From Phocaeicola sp. (GTDB lineage Bacteria > Bacteroidota > Bacteroidia > Bacteroidales > Bacteroidaceae), in contig JAHHQU010000092.1 in assembly GCA_020026225.1 (NCBI GenBank), positions 1 through 7,243 on the forward strand: DNA of 7,243 nucleotides, in the 5' to 3' direction. This document shows positions 1-5,576 of the stretch, piece by piece. Both the position numbers and the translations under genes were made by a program. The first letter of the stretch is position 1. Each line of letters begins with the position of its first letter. Under the pieces are notes generated by a model that saw nothing but the letters and a program-made list of their open reading frames with translations, was not told the DNA's origin and ran no database searches.

Positions 1-78
1 GCTTGACTATTTACATTCTCTTTGGCGTGATTTTTTTATCTCATGGGGATTTCATTCTATATAATTTTAAAAGGTCAT

Positions 79-3000
79 TCATTCCTTTACCTTGATATGG
101 AAGAACAAGGCATAAAGGACTGGAATAAACAATAAGGTAATGACGGTACTAAAGAGCAAACCTCCCATGATAGATGCTGCCAGTGAACCGAACATGGCAT
201 CGGGCAACAATGGAATCATACCCAAAATAGTGGTAAGTGATGCCATCATAACCGGGCGAAGTCGACTCTGTGCGCTGTCAATCAAAGCAGTCACCGGTTC
301 AATGCCTGAGTCAACCTGAGAGTTGATTTCATCCATCAGCACAATACCATTCTTGATAAGCATACCTATCAGTCCCAAGGTACCTACAATGGCTACAAAG
401 TTAAATACCTTACCGGTAAGAAGCATCACGATCACCACTCCCACTATGACAAACGGCAAACAACAGAAGATGATAATCGGCTTGCGATAATCCTTAAACA
501 ACATAATCAAGATGGTAATCATCAAGATGATGCCTAAAGGAATATTGGCAAACAGGTATTTCATGGACTCTTCACTGGCACTCTTCTCTCCCTGCCAGTT
601 CAAACTATAACCTTCTGGAAGATGAATTTTTTCAATCTTAGCAGATACAGACTTAAACGCACGGTCTGTTTCAACTCCGAACACAGGAGAACACTGTACA
701 CGCTGATCACGCTGTCCGTTGAATCGTGGAATTACAGGAGGCTCCCAATCCAACGTAATGCTCCGGCTGATTTGCTGCAACGGAGTGCTGCCTATCATAG
801 ATTCAATCAATTCTTCTTTCTGCAAAGAGCCCGACTTCAACTTCAAGAATGTTTCCTTATTCAAAAGATTGCCAAACGGAGGCAACTGTGAAAAGACCTG
901 AGTGTTGTTCAAGTCTTCTATTGGATTTCCTTTTTCATCCAAGCACTTGATATAGATGTTGTCACGGTGGATTCCTTGATAGAATGAACCAATAGGAATT
1001 CCACTGGTAGCTGTCAGCAAGGACAAACTCACATCGTTACGGCTCAATCCCAAAGCACGAGCAGCCATTTGGTCATATTCCACATTCAAGACCGGCACAT
1101 CGGGTTCCCAGTTGGTGGTAATGCATTCCACTTCGGGGGTCTGCTTCATAAGCAGACGGGCACTGTCGGCCAACTGATGCAAGACTGCAGGGTCCGGACC
1201 AAGGAACTGTGCCTCAATTGGATACTTCTTATACATCAAGTTATAGCGTTTCACCTTCACATACGCATCTGGATAATCAGCCTTCAAACGTTGCTGGATG
1301 TCATCAAGATTATCTACCAAAGTTTCAGGAGAAGTAAAGTCTACAATCAATTCACCATAAGAAAGCGACGGATTGGCAATGCATCTTACCAAGTTATAAC
1401 GGCCCGGAGTTCCTCCGATGGAAGTCGTCACGTTGGTTACCTCTTTACGAGTTTTAAGATAGGATTCAATCTGGTCCAAATCTTTCATTACGCGAGTAGA
1501 ATTGGTACCTTCTGGAAGTTTGTATTCAATGTACAACTGGTCATAAACCATATCTGGGAAAAATCCCTGTTTCATATAGCCGAAACCGATACCGGAAAGT
1601 ACAAGCAATCCAAGCATAGCAAAGACGGTTCCCCAACGATGCTTCAAGCCGAAATGAAGGATTCCACGCAGGAATCCATAAATGCGTCCTGGATATTCCC
1701 GCTTGCCATTTTCATTCGAACCCGCTTGAATATTCAGACGGCGGTTGGCCATCAAAGGCACATGCATCAAAGCAAGTACCCAGCTCAACATCAAAGACAC
1801 TGCTAAGACGATAAACAAGTCACGTACATAGATACCAGCTGTATCCGGCGACATGAAAATCGGCAGAAAGGCGATGATGGCAATCAACGTTGCACCCAAC
1901 AGAGGCATAGCTGTCTTGCGTCCGATGGAAGTCATTGCTTCCATACGACTCTTGCCCGCTTTCAAATCGACAAGAATACCATCTATGATAACAATGGCAT
2001 TATCAACGAGCATTCCCATGGCTAAGATAAAAGCACCTAAGGATACACGCTGCATGGTACCATCCATGAAATGCAAGAATAGGAAGGAACCGAGCACTGT
2101 AATTACCAAGCTGTAACCGATAATCAAACCGCTCTTGAATCCCATGGTCAACATCAGAACAACAATCACGATGAGTACGGATTCTACCAAGTTCAAGGCA
2201 AATGTACCTAAAGAACTTTTCACTCGTTCCGACTGGTTAAACACTTTATGGCATTTCACCCCGGCCGGCAAGCGGTTAGCTTCAATGCAGCTGATGGTAT
2301 TTTCCACCTTCGCACCAACCTTCACGATGTCAGAAGAACTAGATGCAGCAATCAGCAAACCGATAGAACGCTGTTTATTGAAAAAGAGTTCGTTACGGCT
2401 CGGATTCTCATAGCCCTTCTCGATGCGAGCGATGTCACTCAAGCGCAACTGGTCATTGCTATGACCCTGAATCAGCATATTGCCTATATCTTCTACGGTT
2501 TTGAACTTATCGCTTACGTTCACACGAATACGGTTTTCACCGTTTTCAAAATAACCGGTATATGTTGTCTGGTTCTGTCCGTTCAATGTCACCAGCACTT
2601 CTGCAGGAAGAACGCCCAAGTTGGCCATACGATCCTGCAAAAGCGAGATATTGATACATTCCGGACGTTTTCCGTACAATTCCACACGTTCCACACCATC
2701 GATTTCAATCACTTCACGCTTGATAAGTTCAGCATAATCAGATAATTCACGGTCGTCCAAACCTTCACCTGTCAACGCATAGAACATACCATATACATAG
2801 CCGAAGTCATCTTTTACCACTGGAGCCACAACGCCAGAAGGGAAAGAAGCCTGAGTCTGTGCCACACGTCTTCTCAACACGTCCCAGCACTGCTCTACAT
2901 CCTCGTCCATCACCGTAGTGAGCAAATCGACTTGAATCAAAGAATAGTCATTGTATGAATAACTTTCGATGTCTCCTACTCCAGCGACCGTTCGGATAGC

Positions 3001-3207
3001 TTTTTCTAAAACATCGGTCACCTCCAGCTCTACCTGATGGGCAGAAGCTCCAGGATACATGGTAACTACCATGGCTGTCTTGACCTTTACCTCAGGGTCT
3101 TCCAACTTACTCATCTGGTAAGCTCCGAAGATTCCTCCAACCATGAGCACCGCGATGAGGAAATGGACCAAGTTGCTGTTTTTAAATGCCCATTTACTGA
3201 TATCCAT
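79..3207 (-). CDS. RND-family efflux permease (AcrB-like, HAE-type inner-membrane pump subunit)
   Basis: This encodes a 1042-residue inner-membrane proton/substrate antiporter, the pump subunit of a tripartite RND efflux complex. The sequence shows the usual two-repeat RND layout. One membrane helix is at about residues 12-30, followed by a large periplasmic loop (~32-335). Helices 2-6 span ~337-483 and helix 7 is at ~527-545. A second periplasmic loop (~550-882) and helices 8-12 (~885-1035) complete it. Length is normal for the family. By motif alignment to the AcrB proton relay, Asp407 is kept as D402 (GMLVDNAIV), Lys940 as K951 (GMLIKNGIV) and Arg971 as R982. Asp408 is replaced by N403 and Thr978 by A989. 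The start ATG overlaps the stop of the upstream MFP gene and has a GGAGG site nine bases before it, which fixes the start. The pairing with an MFP supports efflux. The substrate (drug, bile salt, detergent or other) cannot be read from the sequence. It lacks the helix-4 pattern I would expect of CusA-type metal pumps. Confidence 0.96.
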   Translation of the reverse strand: MDISKWAFKNSNLVHFLIAVLMVGGIFGAYQMSKLEDPEVKVKTAMVVTMYPGASAHQVELEVTDVLEKAIRTVAGVGDIESYSYNDYSLIQVDLLTTVMDEDVEQCWDVLRRRVAQTQASFPSGVVAPVVKDDFGYVYGMFYALTGEGLDDRELSDYAELIKREVIEIDGVERVELYGKRPECINISLLQDRMANLGVLPAEVLVTLNGQNQTTYTGYFENGENRIRVNVSDKFKTVEDIGNMLIQGHSNDQLRLSDIARIEKGYENPSRNELFFNKQRSIGLLIAASSSSDIVKVGAKVENTISCIEANRLPAGVKCHKVFNQSERVKSSLGTFALNLVESVLIVIVVLMLTMGFKSGLIIGYSLVITVLGSFLFLHFMDGTMQRVSLGAFILAMGMLVDNAIVIIDGILVDLKAGKSRMEAMTSIGRKTAMPLLGATLIAIIAFLPIFMSPDTAGIYVRDLFIVLAVSLMLSWVLALMHVPLMANRRLNIQAGSNENGKREYPGRIYGFLRGILHFGLKHRWGTVFAMLGLLVLSGIGFGYMKQGFFPDMVYDQLYIEYKLPEGTNSTRVMKDLDQIESYLKTRKEVTNVTTSIGGTPGRYNLVRCIANPSLSYGELIVDFTSPETLVDNLDDIQQRLKADYPDAYVKVKRYNLMYKKYPIEAQFLGPDPAVLHQLADSARLLMKQTPEVECITTNWEPDVPVLNVEYDQMAARALGLSRNDVSLSLLTATSGIPIGSFYQGIHRDNIYIKCLDEKGNPIEDLNNTQVFSQLPPFGNLLNKETFLKLKSGSLQKEELIESMIGSTPLQQISRSITLDWEPPVIPRFNGQRDQRVQCSPVFGVETDRAFKSVSAKIEKIHLPEGYSLNWQGEKSASEESMKYLFANIPLGIILMITILIMLFKDYRKPIIIFCCLPFVIVGVVIVMLLTGKVFNFVAIVGTLGLIGMLIKNGIVLMDEINSQVDSGIEPVTALIDSAQSRLRPVMMASLTTILGMIPLLPDAMFGSLAASIMGGLLFSTVITLLFIPVLYALFFHIKVKE

Positions 3208-4277
3208 TATAATAATCCTCCAATGTTAGTGTTTGAAACGGGAGCGATAGGACGAACCTTATCACCGTTATGAATGGCATGTACACCTGCAGAGACGATG
3301 ATGTCGCCTGCCTTGACGTCGTCGGATGTAATGAGAGTGGTTCCGTTACTCAACGGCCGTACTGCACGAATCGGACGAAGGGTGACAGTCTGAGAAGCTG
3401 CATCGTATACATACACGCTCGCCTGACCGTTTTCATGCAATAAAGAAGTGGTAGGAACCAGCATCGAATTATCGGTTCCATCGGTATAAAAGATGCTGAC
3501 CATCGTGTTCATACCGGCTGAAGGAACTGGAAGATCACCCACTTCTAAACGTAAACGCATAGAATACAATTGGTTTGCATTGGCTTTGTGGGTAATTCCA
3601 ATTAATTGCAAAGGATATACCTTTCCCGGATAAATATCGAAAGTACAATGATAACTGCAGAACTGAGAGCGACGGATGTACTCAGCTGCAGGAAGGTTAA
3701 TTTCCACTTCAGGGGTTCCATTGCCCAACATGGAAAGTATCGGCATGCCTGCACCTACCGTCTCATGAGCTTCAAAGAAACGCTTCTGGATAAAACCATC
3801 GAAAGGTGCATAAATCTTGGTATATGCCAATTCATCCTTGTGATGCTGATACAATGCTTCCATCTGCTTCAATCCGAAAGTCGCTTTATCGTAATCGTTC
3901 GGAGTAGAACCACCATCGTTGTATAAAGCGATGACACGTTCAGCTTCAGCTTTGACTTGTTTGTATTTCGCTTCCGTAGCGGCCAACTGTACTTCGTAAT
4001 CGCTTGGATCCATCGCAGCCAACAGCTGTCCTTTTCGTACAGACGCTCCGTCATTGACGAGTATTTTCTGAATGGTACCGCTTACGCGAAAAGCCAAGTA
4101 AATATCTTGTGCCGCTTTCACACGTCCTGGGAACTGTAAATAACTTTTTTGTCCGTTGGCAACCACCGTGTCAACTTTGACTGAAGGAATCTGAGTTGTC
4201 TTTTGTGCCCCATCAGAGCAAGAGGCTATCAGACAAATCAGACAAAGATTAGTTAAGATAGAATTAAAAATTCTCAT
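3207..4277 (-). CDS. RND efflux periplasmic adaptor, membrane fusion protein lipoprotein (AcrA-like)
   Basis: This encodes a 356-residue periplasmic adaptor that would link the RND permease encoded next to an outer-membrane channel. Residues 1-20 form a lipoprotein signal peptide with the lipobox LIASC; the cysteine at 20 would be lipidated. The two halves of the lipoyl-like domain are at about 60-92 (motif VSGTIQKI, then DGASVRKGQLL) and 156-185 (YAPFDGFIQKRF). They flank an alpha-helical hairpin at ~93-152. A beta-barrel domain (~196-275) and a membrane-proximal domain (~276-345) follow. I chose the ATG at 4277 because it places the signal peptide at the N-terminus. The frame stays open upstream to a GTG at 4421, but that extension is basic and unlike any signal. 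An in-frame ATG at 4337 is also possible but would bury the signal peptide. The last codons carry the ribosome binding site for the permease, and stop and start overlap, so translation is probably coupled. Confidence 0.94.
   Translation of the reverse strand: MRIFNSILTNLCLICLIASCSDGAQKTTQIPSVKVDTVVANGQKSYLQFPGRVKAAQDIYLAFRVSGTIQKILVNDGASVRKGQLLAAMDPSDYEVQLAATEAKYKQVKAEAERVIALYNDGGSTPNDYDKATFGLKQMEALYQHHKDELAYTKIYAPFDGFIQKRFFEAHETVGAGMPILSMLGNGTPEVEINLPAAEYIRRSQFCSYHCTFDIYPGKVYPLQLIGITHKANANQLYSMRLRLEVGDLPVPSAGMNTMVSIFYTDGTDNSMLVPTTSLLHENGQASVYVYDAASQTVTLRPIRAVRPLSNGTTLITSDDVKAGDIIVSAGVHAIHNGDKVRPIAPVSNTNIGGLL
3217..3221 (-). promoter_or_regulatory. Ribosome binding site (GGAGG) for the RND permease, inside the MFP gene
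   Basis: On the minus strand GGAGG lies nine bases before the permease ATG, within the codons for the last Gly-Gly-Leu-Leu of the MFP. Stop and start overlap by one base as TAATG. A strong Shine-Dalgarno match is not universal in Bacteroidales, so here it supports both the chosen start and translational coupling. Confidence 0.8.
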
Positions 4278-4442
4278 ATTCAATCGTTTTTTATGTTTAT
4301 TCAAAATGTAAGGAAGTCGTTCCAGGCTCAGAACCATCCTTCCGTCTCGTTTTGTTCTCAGCAGCTTCCACCTCCACAAAGGTTGGCGTTTCAAGCTGCA
4401 CTCTTGGGTTAAAACACGCACAAAAGGAGTGTTACTATCCCT
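4278..4442 (-). promoter_or_regulatory. Long 5' leader of the efflux operon with hairpin potential
   Basis: The stretch between the proposed transcription start (about 4443) and the MFP ATG is ~165 nt. Two inverted repeats can be read in it. GCAGCTT (4361-4367) pairs exactly with AAGCTGC (4393-4399), and CCACC/GGTTGG can extend that stem inward. GCTCAGAAC (4326-4334) pairs 8 of 9 with GTTCTCAGC (4354-4362). The two share bases 4361-4362, so they would compete slightly. No known riboswitch is recognised. The leader is also open in the MFP frame from a GTG at 4421, so it could instead encode an N-terminal extension, though this looks unlikely. Confidence 0.4.
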
Positions 4443-4449
4443 TAATTAG

Positions 4450-4482
4450 CAAATATACTTATTCTATTCATCATTTTTCAAT
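4450..4482 (-). promoter_or_regulatory. Promoter of the efflux operon (Bacteroides type)
   Basis: On the minus strand TATATTTG (4457 down to 4450) matches the Bacteroides -7 consensus TAnnTTTG exactly. About 21 bases upstream, ATTG (4482-4479) is a plausible -33 element (consensus TTTG). Transcription would start near 4443 and run into the MFP gene. The identical -7 octamer is used in front of the sulfatase. Confidence 0.65.
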
Positions 4483-4484
4483 TT

Positions 4485-4604
4485 TCATGGACTTATTTTA
4501 ACGTTCATCTCATCGTGATGCTTTCGATTCCTGCCCGCGATGCTCCTTACTTGCAAAAGTCGGATATTCCTCCAGCAAGCATCCGTCAAAACTTTGGCTT
4601 TCAT
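4485..4604 (-). other. Possible 39-codon small ORF between two candidate promoters (doubtful)
   Basis: An ATG at 4604 opens a 39-residue frame that ends in TGA just before the -33 element of the efflux promoter. The product would begin MKAKVLTDACW and be rich in Arg, His and Lys. It has no signal peptide and no recognised domain. A GAGG directly touches the ATG, which is too close for a normal ribosome site. A candidate promoter lies about 190 bases upstream at 4799-4831. An overlapping frame in another register (4510-4692) is also open. With two overlapping open frames, the stretch may be a conserved non-coding or repeat element instead. My impression is that similar short ORFs are annotated in other Bacteroides genomes, but I cannot verify that here. 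Confidence 0.2.
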
Positions 4605-4798
4605 CCTCACAAAAGCCCAGAGGAGCGTTAAATAGATAGGATTTTAACTTCCTTTTGGAAACCTGAAACAAAGCACCAACCCCACCTGACAAGGCAATAG
4701 TTTATTAAACAACTAACGACCCATTATCCGGCTTACAACTGGCAAAGAGGTGCATTCTGCCTCATTCCCCTCCAAAAGTTAAAGTAGCAACTATTGTG

Positions 4799-4831
4799 CA
4801 AAAATAAGCAGAAAAGAAATTCTGCAACAAA
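4799..4831 (-). promoter_or_regulatory. Second candidate Bacteroides-type promoter, minus strand
   Basis: TATTTTTG (4806 down to 4799) fits TAnnTTTG, and TTTG (4831-4828) lies 21 bases upstream, giving both elements at an acceptable spacing. It would transcribe 4792 downward, through the 39-codon ORF and possibly on into the efflux operon. The surrounding DNA is AT-rich, so a chance match is quite possible. Confidence 0.35.
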
Positions 4832-4873
4832 CATCTTATGAGAAAAATGCTAAAAAATAACGAAAGCATATAA

Positions 4874-5131
4874 AAACAACTCGTAGGAAAGGCAGATTGT
4901 TCACAGGAGAAGGAAGGTTTTTCACTTTCAGAAAGTTTGGAATGGGAATTATACCAACAACCAATCAATGACTTTAACCAATAGAAAGGGACAGATAACG
5001 TATGGCAAATGATACGGAAAATCCCAGTAACAGCCTCACTTGTGGGAAGCGGTTCATACATTACAGAAGACGATTTCCAGCCCTTTCTTATGGGTGGTAT
5101 TGAAATTTGTTTAGGAAATCATCCGGATTAA
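4874..5131 (+). pseudogene. Possible remnant of a protein-coding gene, interrupted by one stop
   Basis: This plus-strand frame runs 86 codons with only one internal stop (TAG at 4982-4984) and ends in TAA at 5129-5131. Its second half reads like real protein. From the ATG at 5009 it gives 40 residues, including GSGSYITEDDFQPFLMGGIE, with ordinary codon choice. The alternation of polar and hydrophobic residues and the FQPFLMGGI stretch recall strands of small outer-membrane beta-barrels, but no family is firmly recognised. The terminator at 5172-5240 lies about 50 bases beyond the stop, as would be expected at the end of a gene. No coherent upstream part is visible. It could be a decayed 3' end, a 40-residue small gene starting at 5009, or chance. 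Confidence 0.28.
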
Positions 5132-5171
5132 TTTCCCTTCCATACATGTTCTTTCTTACTTGTCAAGACAG

Positions 5172-5240
5172 AAAAAAAATTCGCCTTGTCGTTTTGCCTA
5201 AAACGACTTGACATTTTAAGTAAAACGACAAGGCGTTTTT
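5172..5240. terminator. Bidirectional intrinsic terminator
   Basis: CGCCTTGTCGTTTT (5182-5195) and AAAACGACAAGGCG (5222-5235) form a perfect 14-bp inverted repeat with a 26-base loop. On the plus strand the stem is followed at once by TTTTT (5236-5240). On the minus strand it is followed by two A and then eight T (plus-strand A run 5172-5179). Both strands therefore have the stem plus U-tract of an intrinsic terminator. It would stop plus-strand transcripts from the region of the possible remnant and minus-strand transcripts from 5261 upward. Confidence 0.6.
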
Positions 5241-5260
5241 AAAAAACGTCAGGTCGTTTT
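5182..5260. repeat. Four-arm interleaved inverted repeat cluster
   Basis: Four related arms, all built on AAAACGAC or its complement, occur in the order A, B, A', B'. A (5182-5195) pairs perfectly with A' (5222-5235). B (5200-5217) pairs 16 of 18 with B' (5243-5260), and one of the two differences is a G-U pair. Neighbouring arms can also pair: 5188-5195 with 5200-5207 (8 bp, 4-base loop), and 5222-5229 with 5253-5260 (8 bp). The pairings exclude each other or would need a pseudoknot. It could be a duplicated terminator or an interspersed palindromic repeat. Confidence 0.6.
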
Positions 5261-5268
5261 TAGCTTCC

Positions 5269-5304
5269 TACTATTTTATTGATTATCAAGCAATTAAAAT
5301 AGTA
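5269..5304. repeat. AT-rich inverted repeat
   Basis: TACTATTTTATTG (5269-5281) and CAATTAAAATAGTA (5291-5304) are inverted copies differing by one inserted base. A smaller palindrome, TTGAT-T-ATCAA, overlaps the inner part of the left arm and the loop (5279-5289). A run of nine A follows on the plus strand (5304-5312), so this is not an ordinary plus-strand terminator. Its role is unknown. Confidence 0.5.
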
Positions 5305-5426
5305 AAAAAAAAGAAGACTTTTCCATTCACGCATACAAGGACCAACTGAAAGCCCCTTTCTACATTGTATCTCTTTTTATCTTACCATTCGCTAAAAGCA
5401 ATTCCTTTATACCCCCTTCTATAAAA

Positions 5427-5469
5427 GTTGCAAGCTACCAGACTTAGCAAGCAGGTGGCAAAAAGCAAC
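5427..5469 (+). other. Imperfect hairpin upstream of the sulfatase promoter
   Basis: GTTGC (5427-5431) pairs with GCAAC (5465-5469), and GCTACC (5434-5439) pairs with GGTGGC (5454-5459) with one G-U wobble. An unequal internal loop separates the two stems. It lies before the proposed sulfatase transcription start, so it would act as DNA (for example a regulator site) or belong to another transcript. It may be chance. Confidence 0.25.
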
Positions 5470-5489
5470 ACCATACATTGATTACCGCG

Positions 5490-5516
5490 AAAATCTGACC
5501 GTATTCGACAGATTTT
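5490..5516. promoter_or_regulatory. Operator-like palindrome in the sulfatase promoter
   Basis: AAAATCTG (5490-5497) and CAGATTTT (5509-5516) are a perfect 8-bp inverted repeat separated by 11 bases. They sit across the -33 and spacer region, ending three bases before the -7 element. That is a good place for a dimeric regulator to block or assist RNA polymerase. The T run after it means that as RNA it could also be a weak terminator. No regulator gene is in the window. Confidence 0.4.
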
Positions 5517-5519
5517 TTA

Positions 5520-5527
5520 TATATTTG
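5520..5527 (+). promoter_or_regulatory. Sulfatase promoter -7 element (Bacteroides type)
   Basis: TATATTTG matches TAnnTTTG exactly. The best upstream partner is TCTG at 5494-5497, 22 bases away, a weak -33 element, which may mean an activator is needed. Transcription would start near 5534, giving a leader of about 43 nt. No Shine-Dalgarno match precedes the sulfatase ATG, as is common in this phylum. Confidence 0.6.
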
Positions 5528-5576
5528 CCTATCGTAAGAATGACTTAGAAAAACAATCATTGAAAATAAAACTCCT

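Larger units (their letters stand above)
4483..5489. other. Intergenic region without a confident gene
   Basis: About 1 kb separates the divergent efflux promoter and sulfatase promoter. What can be supported inside it is listed separately: a doubtful small ORF, a candidate minus-strand promoter, a possible plus-strand gene remnant, a bidirectional terminator and interleaved repeats, an AT-rich inverted repeat, and an imperfect hairpin. I see no tRNA, rRNA, transposase, CRISPR array or regulator gene. A short hairpin GCAGAA/TTCTGC lies at 4808-4825. Between 5313 and 5426 I see nothing beyond AT-rich sequence. Confidence 0.6.

Noticed and set aside
622..2745. Several plus-strand open frames within the permease gene
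   Set aside because: They are antisense shadows of a clear RND coding sequence and have no signals of their own.
4278..4421. N-terminal extension of the MFP from an in-frame GTG at 4421
   Set aside because: It would bury a textbook lipoprotein signal peptide beginning at 4277, the extension is basic with no domain character, and GTG has no ribosome site.
4510..4692. 60-codon minus-strand open frame
   Set aside because: It needs a TTG start, has no recognisable domain, and overlaps another short frame in the same stretch, so neither is convincing as a gene.
4762..5061. 99-codon minus-strand open frame
   Set aside because: Its product is rich in Ser, Cys, Phe and Leu, as antisense frames often are. 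The opposite strand reads more like protein, and no ribosome site or family likeness is visible.
5182..5260. CRISPR array
   Set aside because: The repeated arms alternate in orientation, are only 14-18 bases long and lack regular spacers; no cas gene is present.
5396..5545. Plus-strand frame open for 50 codons running through the sulfatase promoter
   Set aside because: It has no start codon until its penultimate codon, overlaps the promoter elements and resembles no known protein; chance is sufficient.
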